From: Sphingomonas alpina
GTDB lineage: Bacteria; Pseudomonadota; Alphaproteobacteria; Sphingomonadales; Sphingomonadaceae
Reading direction: 5' to 3'
DNA: 64,000 nt
NCBI RefSeq assembly: GCF_014490665.1
Contig: NZ_CP061038.1
Span: 124,001-188,000, forward strand
In this document: piece by piece, positions 17,494 through 26,084 of the stretch
Layout of the letters: each line of letters starts with the position of its first letter
Position numbering within the stretch: the first letter of the stretch is position 1
Translations under genes and position numbers: made by a program
Notes under the pieces: model-generated
Databases searched by the model: none
What the model was told of the DNA's origin: nothing
What the model saw: the letters and a program-made list of their open reading frames with translations, nothing else

Positions 17494-18690
17494 TCAGACG
17501 ATCTCGAACAGCCCCGCCGCACCCATGCCGCCAGCGGTGCACATCGACACCACGACATAGCGCACGCCGCGCTTGCGGCCTTCGATCAGCGCATGGCCGA
17601 CCAGCCGGCTGCCGGTCATGCCGAACGGATGCCCAACAGCGATCGCTCCGCCGTTGACGTTGTACTTTTCCGGATCGATGCCGAGATGATCACGGCAATA
17701 CAGGCATTGCGATGCGAATGCTTCGTTCAACTCCCACAGTCCGATATCGGCCACCGACAGCCCGGCGCGGTCGAGCAATTTAGGGATCGCGAAGACCGGA
17801 CCGATGCCCATTTCCTCCGGACCGCAGCCCGCCGCCTGGAAGCCGCGATAAATGCCGAGGATTTCCTTGCCTTCGGCCTGTGCAGTGCGGCGATCCATCA
17901 GTATCTGTGCCGCCGCGCCGTCGGACAATTGGCTGGCATTGCCGGCGGTGATATTGCTGCCCGGACCGGTGAACTCGCCGCCGGGCCATACCGTCTTCAG
18001 TGCGCTCAGCCCCTCCAATGTCGTGCCGGCGCGAATGCCTTCGTCATGTTCCAGCGTCACTGTCTCGGTCCCGGTGCGATTACCTTCCTTGTCGAACAGC
18101 GCCTTCTCGACCGTGATCGGCGCGATCTCCTCCCTGAACGCGCCGGCCGCGAGGCCCGCGGCAGCGCGCTGCTGGCTTTGCGCGCCGTAAGCATCCTGCG
18201 CTTGGCGCGTGATGCCGTATCGCTCGGCGACGATCTCGGCAGTCTCGATCATCGGGATATAGGCGGCGGGCTGTTTCGCGACGACCGACTGGTTGATGTA
18301 GCGCGGCGCATCCTTGGTCACGGTGAAGCTGATCGATTCCATGCCCCCGGCCAGCGCGACATCGACATCGTCCGCCATGATCGAACGCGCGGCGAGTGCG
18401 ATTGCGGTCAGCCCCGACCCGCATTTCCGGTCGAGCGTGAAGGCGGGCACGCTTTGCGGCAAACCACCGGCGAAGATTGCCATGCGCCCGGCATTTCCCC
18501 CTTGCGAGCCCCATTGCCCGCCGACGCCCCAGAACACATCGTCGATCCGCGCCGGATCGATCCCGGCGCGCTCCACCGCGGCGTTCATCACATGTCCGGC
18601 AAGCACCGGCGCCTCGGTGATGTTGAACGCGCCGCGATAGGCCTTGCCGATTGCGGTACGGGCGGTGGAGATGATCGCGGCTTCACGCAT
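17494..18690 (-). CDS. Acetyl-CoA acetyltransferase / thiolase
   Basis: 398-residue thiolase catalysing acyl transfer between acyl-CoAs (3-ketoacyl-CoA cleavage or acetoacetyl-CoA formation). The nucleophile C90 lies in LDRKCGSGLTA; WELNEAFAS and GGAIAVGHPFGMTGSR supply the active-site His and oxyanion contacts; the C-terminal cysteine is in SMCTAGGMGAAG, a slight variant of the usual C-x-GGGQG. The length is standard. It stands alone, with a large inverted repeat upstream and REP elements downstream, so it looks like a separate unit for fatty acid or short-chain acyl metabolism. Confidence 0.92.
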   Translation of the reverse strand: MREAAIISTARTAIGKAYRGAFNITEAPVLAGHVMNAAVERAGIDPARIDDVFWGVGGQWGSQGGNAGRMAIFAGGLPQSVPAFTLDRKCGSGLTAIALAARSIMADDVDVALAGGMESISFTVTKDAPRYINQSVVAKQPAAYIPMIETAEIVAERYGITRQAQDAYGAQSQQRAAAGLAAGAFREEIAPITVEKALFDKEGNRTGTETVTLEHDEGIRAGTTLEGLSALKTVWPGGEFTGPGSNITAGNASQLSDGAAAQILMDRRTAQAEGKEILGIYRGFQAAGCGPEEMGIGPVFAIPKLLDRAGLSVADIGLWELNEAFASQCLYCRDHLGIDPEKYNVNGGAIAVGHPFGMTGSRLVGHALIEGRKRGVRYVVVSMCTAGGMGAAGLFEIV

Positions 18691-18774
18691 GGCAATGACC
18701 TTTCGAGACTCGGGTATGGCGGCGGCTTAAGGCCGCCTGCCCGATTTGGAAAGATCGATCAGTATTGTGTGATT

Positions 18775-18864
18775 GAAGACGGCACCAGCCCGCTCCCCCA
18801 CCCGGCCACTCACAGGATCATACTGGATGGTTGCCAAGTGGGGGAGCGGGCTGATGCCGTCTTC
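18775..18864. repeat. 90-bp inverted repeat with 27-bp arms
   Basis: Arms at 18775-18801 and 18838-18864 match at 26 of 27 positions (each begins GAAGACGGCA when read inward and ends in a run of C before AC), separated by 36 bp. It lies between the beta-glucosidase stop (18870) and the thiolase start (18690). No T-tract follows on either side. It may be a REP-type element that also serves as 3' end for the glucan operon. Confidence 0.75.
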
Positions 18865-18869
18865 CCAAA

Positions 18870-20216
18870 TCAATAGAGTGTGGCGGCGTTGGTCGCGATC
18901 ACCTGTGAGTAGAGTCGAGCCGAATTCTTCGGCGTGCGCGCCTGTGTCTCGAAATTGACGTGGACGATGCCGAAGCGCTTCGAATAGCCCAGCGACCATT
19001 CGAGATTGTCGAGGAACGACCACAGCATATAGCCGCGCACATCGGCGCCCTGCTCGATCGCGCTGCCGATCGCGGCGATATGCTTGCGGAGATAATCGAC
19101 GCGCAGCGGGTCGTCGACCCTGCCGCCCTCGGCATTGGGCGGGTCGTAGAACGCCGCGCCATTCTCCGTGATGTAGAGTGGCAGGTCGCCATAGTTTTCC
19201 TTCACCCAGAGCAGCACGTCGGTCAGGCCCTGCGGGAACACTTCCCAGCCAGTCGTGGTATGAGTCGCCTGGGTCTGAGGAACCGGCCCTGCGTTGAGCG
19301 GCCAGCTGTCATCGGCGCGCGTCACATTGCGGGTATAGTAATTGACCCCGATGAAATCGATCGGCTGCTGGATCAGCGCGAAATCCTCGGCCGGCCAGTC
19401 GGGCCAGGCCTCGCCGAAAATCTCCTTCAATTCGGGCGGGTAGCGGCCATGGATCGCCGGTTCGAGATATTGGCGGTTCATATAGGCCTCGGCGCGACGC
19501 TGCGCAGCCTGGTCTTCGGGTGAGTCCGACGCGGCATATTTTGGCTCCAGATTCACCACCAGGCCGATCTCGTGCTTGCCGGTCTCGCGATAGGCCTTCA
19601 CTGCCGCGCCGTGCGCACGCATCAGATTGTGGCTGGCGATCGGTGCCTCGAACATGTTGCGATGGCCCGGCGCCAGCGCGCCGTGCAGATAACCGCCATC
19701 CGTCACCACCCAGGGCTCGTTGAGCGTGACCCATTTCTTCACCCGCCCGTCGAGCCGGTCGAACAACACCCGGCCATAATCGGCGAACCAGTCGGCGCTG
19801 TCGCGATTGAGCCAGCCGCCGCGATCGTCGAGCGCGACCGGCATGTCCCAGTGGTAAAGCGTGCAGAGCGGCTCGATGTCGTTTGCCAGCAGCGTATCGA
19901 CCAGCCGTTCATAGAAGCCGAGCCCCGCCTGGTTTACGCGACCCGTGCCTTCAGGCAGCACCCGGCCCCAGGCGACTGAGAAGCGATAGGCCTGCAGTCC
20001 CAATTCCTTCATCAGCGCGACATCGTCTGCCATGCGGTTGTAATGGTCGCAGGCGACGTCGCCGGTATCGCCCTTGGCCGCCATCAGCCGCGGGTCATGG
20101 CTGAAACGCTGCCAGATGCTCGCGCCGGCGCCATCGGCAAGCGGCGACCCCTCGATCTGGTAGGCGGCGGTGGCGCATCCCCAGAGGAAATCGTCAGGGA
20201 AAGGCGTCTGCGTCAT
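18870..20216 (-). CDS. GH1 beta-glucosidase
   Basis: 448-residue family 1 glycoside hydrolase, a TIM-barrel retaining beta-glucosidase. The acid/base E167 is in TLNEPW and the nucleophile E351 in ITENGA; FLWGCATAAYQIEG at the N-terminus and the aglycone/glucose contacts (YHWDMP, SFLDNLEW) are all present. There is no signal peptide, so it should cleave oligosaccharides in the cytoplasm after ABC import. It is the last gene of the LacI-led operon, starting within the stop of the esterase gene (ATGA). Together with the upstream GH144-like enzyme this fits breakdown of a beta-glucan, perhaps beta-1,2-linked. Confidence 0.95.
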   Translation of the reverse strand: MTQTPFPDDFLWGCATAAYQIEGSPLADGAGASIWQRFSHDPRLMAAKGDTGDVACDHYNRMADDVALMKELGLQAYRFSVAWGRVLPEGTGRVNQAGLGFYERLVDTLLANDIEPLCTLYHWDMPVALDDRGGWLNRDSADWFADYGRVLFDRLDGRVKKWVTLNEPWVVTDGGYLHGALAPGHRNMFEAPIASHNLMRAHGAAVKAYRETGKHEIGLVVNLEPKYAASDSPEDQAAQRRAEAYMNRQYLEPAIHGRYPPELKEIFGEAWPDWPAEDFALIQQPIDFIGVNYYTRNVTRADDSWPLNAGPVPQTQATHTTTGWEVFPQGLTDVLLWVKENYGDLPLYITENGAAFYDPPNAEGGRVDDPLRVDYLRKHIAAIGSAIEQGADVRGYMLWSFLDNLEWSLGYSKRFGIVHVNFETQARTPKNSARLYSQVIATNAATLY

Positions 20217-21040
20217 TTCTTGTCCTTCTTCATGTCAGTGGCCGGCACAGCGCGCCGCTGTTCGAACAGCCAGCGGTACAGGGCGGGGTCGTCATAGGCC
20301 GGCACCCAGGATGCGTGTCCGGTGCCGGGATAGAGGGTCAGGCGCGGCGGGGTCGCGCCCTTGCAGGCTTTCACCGCCTCGATCATCGCGAAGCTGCCGA
20401 TCGTCGGTACGTCATCGTCATTGTCGCCATGAAAGGCCCAGATCGGCAGGTCCTTGATCCGGCAGGCGGCGGCGCTGTCACCCTTGCCGGCGATCGGTGC
20501 GATCGCAGCGAACAGCTCGGGCCGCGCGACTGCCCAGTCCCATGTACCGTAGCCGCCCAGGCTTAGCCCGGTCAGGTAGATGCGGCTGGCATCGACGCGA
20601 TAGCGTTTGCGCAAACTGACGAGCAAGCGGTCGAGCGTGGCGACATCCCAAAGCGCATCGTCGGGTAATTGCGGCGAGGCGAGAATGAAGGGCGATCCCG
20701 GATGGTCCGCGACGATCCTCGGCGGACCGTTGGCCTTGACCTTCTCGATATCGCGGCCGCGTTCGCCGGATCCGTGTAGAAAGATGACCAGCGGCCATGC
20801 CGCCTTGCCCGAAGCGAGATAGCCGCGCGGCAGGAATAGTTGATACGCATAGTCGCCAGGTGCGGTAGCTGGTTGCGGATGTTGTCCTTCCGCATCCATG
20901 CCCGCTCCGTCCGGGCTGGTCGACCGCTCGCTTTTCCCGGTCACGGCATCGCTCGATCGAGCAGGCCCTTTGACAGGCTCAGGGCGAATAGCCGGTGATG
21001 ACATGGCGAGGCCCAGGGCCATAAGGATCGTAACGATCAT
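20213..21040 (-). CDS. Secreted alpha/beta-hydrolase (PHB depolymerase/prolyl oligopeptidase-like esterase)
   Basis: 275-residue alpha/beta-hydrolase. I start it at ATG 21040, which overlaps the stop of the upstream glycosidase-like gene (ATGA) and gives a hydrophobic signal sequence MIVTILMALGLAMSS. The fold begins at YQLFLPRGYL, with the oxyanion HGSGERGR, nucleophile GLSLGGYGTW, acid FHGDNDDDVP and histidine GTGHASW. The region just after the signal includes a piece of REP repeat translated in frame (RPEPVKGPAR). It resembles the small secreted esterases found in polysaccharide loci, so removal of acyl groups from the glucan is plausible. Confidence 0.85.
   Translation of the reverse strand: MIVTILMALGLAMSSPAIRPEPVKGPARSSDAVTGKSERSTSPDGAGMDAEGQHPQPATAPGDYAYQLFLPRGYLASGKAAWPLVIFLHGSGERGRDIEKVKANGPPRIVADHPGSPFILASPQLPDDALWDVATLDRLLVSLRKRYRVDASRIYLTGLSLGGYGTWDWAVARPELFAAIAPIAGKGDSAAACRIKDLPIWAFHGDNDDDVPTIGSFAMIEAVKACKGATPPRLTLYPGTGHASWVPAYDDPALYRWLFEQRRAVPATDMKKDKK
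20965..20991. repeat. REP half-element inside the esterase reading frame
   Basis: A 27-bp stretch including CTTTGACAGGCTCAGGGCGA matches one arm of the REP family seen at 24107 and 25960. It lies in frame directly after the signal peptide of the esterase and contributes residues around RPEPVKGPAR. The segment before the hydrolase fold appears unconserved, so the insertion is tolerated. Confidence 0.65.
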
Positions 21041-24000
21041 CGCGATACCTCGACGGTGATAGGGCGCCCGGTAGCCGGGATGAGCAGCACGCCAGTGGTG
21101 AAACGGGCTGGTTCGCCGTTGATCGTCGCGCCGCGCGGCATCGTCCTCCACGGCCAGGGCAGCACGAATCCGCCCGTCGGGCGTGCCATGCCCCCGATCG
21201 TCACCAGCAATCTGGCCGGTGTCGCCCGGATCGTCAGGTCGAGATCGCCATGCGGCGTGCGCAGCCCCCTGATCGATGACCCCGGTCCGTCGAGATACGC
21301 ATCCGACAGCCCGGCACCAAGCACCAGCGCACCGTCGTCGGCGCGTTCATAAGCGAACATGTCGAGCGCGGCGCGGATGAAATCGGACGAGATCCAGGCA
21401 TGCGGCATATCACCGATGAAGCGTATCTCGCGTGGGTTCTTGCCGACCACTTCGGCCCAGCCGTTCCAGGCTTGCGGACGGCGATCGGCGAAGAAGAAAT
21501 CGAGCATCGGATCGACCCGCTCGCGTTTGCCCAGCCGGATCATCGCCGACACGGTGCGCAGCTCGTACGGTGTATAATCCTGCCATGCCTTTATGCCGTC
21601 GCGCCGCGCGATGAAGTCACGCCAATACCGGTCGAAGGTGCCGGCAAGCAGCACTGGATCGAGCCGCGACTGTTCGCCCGCCGGGTCGAGGCCCATGGTG
21701 GTCGACGTCGCGTCGAAATCGCCCAGGCTGGTCGCGCCGGGAATATAGCCGATCTTGAAATGCGTCGCCGCAGCGGCGATCGCGCGGTGGACGTTGACCT
21801 GGAAGGCATCGCGGTTCAGCGCGATCTCAAGCGCTTCAGCCTTGCCCAAGGTCTCCGCCGCAAAGGCCGCGTCCTTATAGCCGCGCAGCGCCCAGAAATC
21901 GTCCCACAGGCTATATTGCGGTTTGGCCGAATAGCCTTCGTGGCTGATCGATGGCGGCATCAGGCCGCGCAGCATTGGTGCAGCATTCTGCGTCTCTGCG
22001 CGCAGTGTTTCCATGTACCGCTCGGCGCCGAGGATCGCGGGCCAGTGTCGGTTCAGCCGCGCCCGATCGCCGGTGTAGCGATAGAGCTGGGTTGCGAGGA
22101 AGATATACTCGCCATGGCTGTCATTCTCCGGCACCGGGTCGGCACCCTTGAAATCGACGCAGCATGGCACCTTGCCATTGGCGAAGATGAATGGCGTGTA
22201 CCAGTCGGCATAGGCTGCGACGATTTCGGGTTGGTCGAGCCGCAACAGGCCTTCGGAGATCATCGCTCCGTCGCGGATCCAGGACCGCGCATAACTGCGC
22301 GTGCCCGGGCGCAGCATCGGCCCTTCGCGGCTCATCAGGATATGCGCAAGACTGGTGCGCACCGTATCGGCAAGTGCCTGCTTTCCGGGTGGCACGGTGA
22401 TCGCCACGCGGTCGAGCCGGTCGCGCCAATAGGCGATCGTCGCGCGCTCGGCCGCGTCGAATGCTGCGGTGCTGGCGACAGGGGCCAGTGGTTTGCCGGG
22501 TGTCGAAACGGCGAGATCAATCGTACGCGCCTCGCCGGGCGCGAGCGCCACGTCATAGCTCAACGCGGCGGAGGCCAGACCGGTCTCGTCAACCACTGCT
22601 TCCCCGGCCAAGGCCGGGGTCCAGTTACGCCGGTCCCTCGACTGGACCCCGGCCTTGGCCGAGGAAGCAATAGTGGGCAGCGCATCACCTGAATCGAAAC
22701 GCGCGATCGCAAGGTCGTTCGGAGCGGACAAGGGTTGCACAACCGTGACCGGTGTTCCTGCACCGCTCACCTCCAGCTTTCCGCCCCGCCAGCGGAGCCG
22801 CGAAATCTCGCTCACCCCGCCGCGCTGGCTGAGGAATTGTGCAGGCGGATTGACCTGGAATGGCCGTACCGCAAGCAGCAGTTCAGCCGTGACCGTCGCA
22901 GCGCTTTTGTTGCGCAGCACATAGCGCAGCATCATCCGCCCATCGCGTATCGCCGGATCGGAGAAAGCGCGCGCTTCGAGCGTCCAGCCCGGCCCGTCCC
23001 ACGTCACCGACGGGATTGGCAGATAGCCCTGCGCCAGACTTGGTGTCGCTTTGACATCGGCCCAGCTGAATCGCTTGCCACCGACCTTGACGAGCGGTTC
23101 GATCGAGAAAGCGCCTTTGCCGATCTCGACCGCACCGTCCTCGCCGATCAGGCCCGATGCCGCCCCGCCATCGGTGCCGATCAGCGTCCAGTAGCTTTGC
23201 TCGCCTGAAAAACCGCGCGGGTACGTGCCGCGTGGTGCTTCCCTGGCGAGTGCGGCGATAAAGGCGTTGGGCGTCGCCGCCCAATCCAGCGGCTTGATCT
23301 CGACCTCGGCCAGCCTCGCCGAGGCCACCGGCACGATACGCAGATAGCGCGCTTCGGTTTCGGGGAGGGCGATCGGATCGCTGCCGCCGTCGCTCGCCAC
23401 GACGGTCCGCCTCTTGTCCCAGGCGCTGCCGTTGATCGACGTCTCGATCCCATAGTCGGGCGGCGGACTCGCCCAGCGCAGCACGACGCCGCCGAACTCC
23501 TTCGCCCCGCCGAAATCGATCGTCAGCGGGCCCTTGCCTGACCAGATCGTCGCGGGTTTGCCATCCATTGCCAGCGCCGAATCGCCGTCCGGTGCGTTCA
23601 GCCTGGGCGCAGGCAGGGTGGCGGCGACGGTGGGGAGCTCAGTCAATTCCAGCTGGTCGATATCGAGGCTGCCTCTGCCGCCATCCTTGCCGCGGCTGAC
23701 CACGAACTCGATCGATGCGGCCTTGCGCAGCACCTTGTCGGTCGCCGGGCCCCAGGCGAATTCGACATCGCGCTTGCGGAAAACCAGCTTTTGCCAGCCC
23801 GGCTTCAGCTTGATATCGGGTCGCGACACCCACCAGACATTCTCGCCGCTCTCGTCGACCAGCTTGAATTCGAGATTGTTGGTGCCCCCGCTCCAGCGCA
23901 CCCACAAGCTGATCGCGTAATTGTCCGGCAGGGTGATCGGCAATGGCCGCCGGACATAGGCATAACCCGACACATGCGCGAAATCCCAGTCGAGCCGCAG

Positions 24001-24252
24001 CGCCTTGCCATCATGGCCGGGAACGGTCGATGCGGTGGCGGAAATGCCATCGGAGGCCTTGGCTTGCCACGAGCCGACCACGTCCATCGCGTCAAGAACG
24101 CCCCCACCCCGTTCGCCCTGAGCTTGTCGAAGGGCGGTTCTTCCGTCCTGCGTGCTTGAAGAGGAGAGCGGCGCTCCGACAAGCTCAGCGCGAACGGGGG
24201 TTAGGGCAAGGCCGCAAACAAAGGTCGCGGCGAGGGCGTGCAAGAGTCTCAT
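21037..24252 (-). CDS. Large secreted discoidin-domain / six-hairpin glycosidase-like protein
   Basis: 1071-residue exported protein. I start it at ATG 24252, within the permease stop, giving the signal MRLLHALAATFVCGLALTPVRA. A carbohydrate-binding-type beta-sandwich follows (about 60-200, YAISLWVRWSGG...), then an F5/8 type C (discoidin) domain (about 205-330), a beta-sandwich linker, and an (alpha/alpha)6 six-hairpin domain from about 560 with SWIRDGAMISEGLLR and WDDFWALRGYKDAAFAAE, as in glucoamylase-like enzymes. A small C-terminal beta-domain ends it. Two REP palindromes are read in frame: after the signal (24107-24199) and before the helical domain (22597-22669). Periplasmic processing of imported glucan is likely; I cannot name the GH family. 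Confidence 0.8.
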   Translation of the reverse strand: MRLLHALAATFVCGLALTPVRAELVGAPLSSSSTQDGRTALRQAQGERGGGVLDAMDVVGSWQAKASDGISATASTVPGHDGKALRLDWDFAHVSGYAYVRRPLPITLPDNYAISLWVRWSGGTNNLEFKLVDESGENVWWVSRPDIKLKPGWQKLVFRKRDVEFAWGPATDKVLRKAASIEFVVSRGKDGGRGSLDIDQLELTELPTVAATLPAPRLNAPDGDSALAMDGKPATIWSGKGPLTIDFGGAKEFGGVVLRWASPPPDYGIETSINGSAWDKRRTVVASDGGSDPIALPETEARYLRIVPVASARLAEVEIKPLDWAATPNAFIAALAREAPRGTYPRGFSGEQSYWTLIGTDGGAASGLIGEDGAVEIGKGAFSIEPLVKVGGKRFSWADVKATPSLAQGYLPIPSVTWDGPGWTLEARAFSDPAIRDGRMMLRYVLRNKSAATVTAELLLAVRPFQVNPPAQFLSQRGGVSEISRLRWRGGKLEVSGAGTPVTVVQPLSAPNDLAIARFDSGDALPTIASSAKAGVQSRDRRNWTPALAGEAVVDETGLASAALSYDVALAPGEARTIDLAVSTPGKPLAPVASTAAFDAAERATIAYWRDRLDRVAITVPPGKQALADTVRTSLAHILMSREGPMLRPGTRSYARSWIRDGAMISEGLLRLDQPEIVAAYADWYTPFIFANGKVPCCVDFKGADPVPENDSHGEYIFLATQLYRYTGDRARLNRHWPAILGAERYMETLRAETQNAAPMLRGLMPPSISHEGYSAKPQYSLWDDFWALRGYKDAAFAAETLGKAEALEIALNRDAFQVNVHRAIAAAATHFKIGYIPGATSLGDFDATSTTMGLDPAGEQSRLDPVLLAGTFDRYWRDFIARRDGIKAWQDYTPYELRTVSAMIRLGKRERVDPMLDFFFADRRPQAWNGWAEVVGKNPREIRFIGDMPHAWISSDFIRAALDMFAYERADDGALVLGAGLSDAYLDGPGSSIRGLRTPHGDLDLTIRATPARLLVTIGGMARPTGGFVLPWPWRTMPRGATINGEPARFTTGVLLIPATGRPITVEVSR
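22597..22669. repeat. REP palindrome inside the glycosidase-like gene
   Basis: Inverted arms of 29 bp at 22597-22625 and 22641-22669 match at 28 positions, around a 15-bp loop; the core is GGCCAAGGCCGGGGTCCAGT. It is translated as about 24 residues that include SRDRRNWTPALAGE. The same arm sequence occurs at 60450-60555, far outside this gene and between genes, showing that it is a mobile or dispersed element and not part of the ancestral protein. Confidence 0.85.
24107..24199. repeat. REP pair inside the glycosidase-like gene, next to the signal peptide
   Basis: Arms CCCCGTTCGCCCTGAGCTTG... at 24107-24135 and its near-inverse at 24170-24199 (ending GCTCAGCGCGAACGGGG) flank a 34-bp loop. In the protein it lies just after the signal peptide and is read as residues including TALRQAQGERGG. 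Confidence 0.8.
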
Positions 24253-25064
24253 CCCTTGACGCTCCCGGCGAGCAGTCCGGAGATGTAATAGCGCTGCAAC
24301 ACCACGAACAGGATCAGCACCGGCAGCAAGGTCACCACGCTGCCCGCCATCATCAGTTCGAAATCCTGCACATGTTCGCGGCTGAGATTGGCCAGCGCGA
24401 CCGGCAGCGTCGCCTTGTCGCCATCGTTGAGGATGATCAGCGGCCAGAGGAAATCGCTCCACGACCCAAGGAAACTGAATGTCGCCAGCGTCACCAGGAT
24501 CGGCCCGAGCGAGGGCAGTACAATCACGCGGAAGATGCGGAACTCGCTTGCCCCGTCGATCCGCGCCGCTTCGAGCATCTCGTCGGGAATGGCCAGCGCA
24601 TATTGGCGCACCAGGAAGATGCCAAATACCGTCGCGATCGACGGCACCAGCACGCCGCCGAAACTGTTGACCAGGCCCAACTCCTTGCAGATCAGGAATA
24701 GCGGGATCATCGCCACCTGCGCCGGGATGACCAAAGCGGTGAGCAGGAAGCGGAAAATCCGGTCGCGCCCGCGGAAATTGAGCTTGGCGAAGGCATACCC
24801 CGCCATCACGTTGAAGGTCAGCGACAGCGCGGTGGCGAGACACGCGAGCAATAGCGAGTTGGCGAAATACCGTGCCATATCGGTCGATGCGAAAAGCGTG
24901 ACGTAATTCGCCGTGGTCGGATTGGCCGGGATCAGCGGCGGCGGGAAATGCGCCGCCTCGCCCGGCTGCATCACTGATACCGACAGCATCCACAGCAATG
25001 GCGCGACCGCGAACAGGCCGAGCAGCACCATCAGTATGTTGGTGAGGAGCGCGCCCTTTCTCAT
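24249..25064 (-). CDS. ABC sugar transporter permease (MalG/UgpE type)
   Basis: 271-residue inner-membrane permease with six helices. The ATP-binding-subunit contact loop is EMLEAARIDGASEFRIFRVIVLPSLGP (the EAA motif with its conserved G). ATG 25064 overlaps the stop of the first permease (ATGA), and the end overlaps the next gene likewise. It pairs with the permease at 25061-25939 and the binding protein at 26085-27440. The matching ATPase is probably the frameshifted gene at 33456-34569. Confidence 0.92.
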   Translation of the reverse strand: MRKGALLTNILMVLLGLFAVAPLLWMLSVSVMQPGEAAHFPPPLIPANPTTANYVTLFASTDMARYFANSLLLACLATALSLTFNVMAGYAFAKLNFRGRDRIFRFLLTALVIPAQVAMIPLFLICKELGLVNSFGGVLVPSIATVFGIFLVRQYALAIPDEMLEAARIDGASEFRIFRVIVLPSLGPILVTLATFSFLGSWSDFLWPLIILNDGDKATLPVALANLSREHVQDFELMMAGSVVTLLPVLILFVVLQRYYISGLLAGSVKG

Positions 25065-25939
25065 GGATCGCTCCAGCGTTGCGACAGCTTGAGCTGAACC
25101 AGAGTGATCGCGAACAGGATGACGAACAGGACGAATGCGACCGATGTCGCGAAGCCCAGATTCCACCATTTGAAGCCCTGTTCGAACATGAAATACAGGA
25201 CCGAGACGGTGCTCTCGACCGGTCCGCCCTGGGTCATCACATAAGGTTCGGCGAAGAGCTGGAAATACCCCGCCATGGTCAGGATCGACACGACCAGCAT
25301 GACGGGTGCGAGGGCGGGCAGGGTGACGTGGCGAAACTGCGCCCAACGTCCCGCGCCGTCGATCTTGGCGGCCTCGTACAGCTCGTCGGGAATGGTCTGC
25401 AGCCCGGCGAGCAGGATGATCATGTTATAGCCGAAATTCTTCCATACCGCGAAGATGACGATCGCCGGCATTGCCCAGTGCGGATCGCCCAGCCAGTCGA
25501 TCGGATCGATGCCGAACCCGCCCAATCCCCAGTTGATCAGACCGTATTTGGTGTGCAGCAGGTAGCGCCAGATCACCGCGACGGCGACCAATGTGGTGAC
25601 GACCGGCGCGAAATAGAGCGTCCGGAACAGCCCCTTGAAACGCGCCAGCTTGGAATTGATCAGGAGCGCCGCGCCGAGCGACAATGCGATCGATAATGGC
25701 ACGCCGAGCACGACGAAATAGAGCGTGTTACCGAGCGCTTTCCAGAACAGATGCGTCCTGAGCAGCGTGAGATAATTGTCGAGCCCGACGAAGCGCAGGT
25801 TGCGGATATCGGCGAGCGAGTAAATGTCGAAATCGGTGAAGCTCAACACCAAAGCGGCCACCACCGGCAGGAAGAAGAATAGCCCGAGCGCGGCCAACGC
25901 GGGCGCGACGAAGATCCAGGCGGCACCTTCGCGCTTCAT
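25061..25939 (-). CDS. ABC sugar transporter permease (MalF/UgpA type)
   Basis: 292-residue permease of the carbohydrate uptake family 1 type with six to seven helices. The EAA loop reads ELYEAAKIDGAGRWAQFRHVTLP. I start it at ATG 25939 (MKREGAAWIF); the frame is open further but crosses a REP element. It follows the binding-protein gene after a 145-bp gap filled by a REP pair, and it overlaps the second permease by ATGA. Confidence 0.92.
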   Translation of the reverse strand: MKREGAAWIFVAPALAALGLFFFLPVVAALVLSFTDFDIYSLADIRNLRFVGLDNYLTLLRTHLFWKALGNTLYFVVLGVPLSIALSLGAALLINSKLARFKGLFRTLYFAPVVTTLVAVAVIWRYLLHTKYGLINWGLGGFGIDPIDWLGDPHWAMPAIVIFAVWKNFGYNMIILLAGLQTIPDELYEAAKIDGAGRWAQFRHVTLPALAPVMLVVSILTMAGYFQLFAEPYVMTQGGPVESTVSVLYFMFEQGFKWWNLGFATSVAFVLFVILFAITLVQLKLSQRWSDP

Positions 25940-25959
25940 GGGCAGCGCACCCCCACTTC

Positions 25960-26070
25960 CGTTCGTGCTGAGCTTGTCGGGCCGAAGGCGGCCGCAGGCC
26001 AACCACCGTTCTTGTTCTCAACAGAAGGAAGAAAGGATGGCCCTTCGACAGGCTCACGGCGAACGGGAGT
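25960..26070. repeat. REP pair between permease and binding-protein genes
   Basis: Arms near 25960-25987 (CCGTTCGTGCTGAGCTTGTC) and 26041-26070 (CCCTTCGACAGGCTCACGGC) are inverted copies of the same family found at 24107 and 20965. It fills the gap between the binding-protein stop at 26085 and the permease start at 25939 and could stabilise the upstream mRNA or form a partial terminator. Confidence 0.75.
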
Positions 26071-26084
26071 GGGTATAGCGACTC

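Noticed and set aside
21037..24993. Extended version of the glycosidase-like gene starting at 24993
   Set aside because: The extra N-terminal part is the permease gene read in another frame; ATG 24252 gives a signal peptide and an ATGA overlap.
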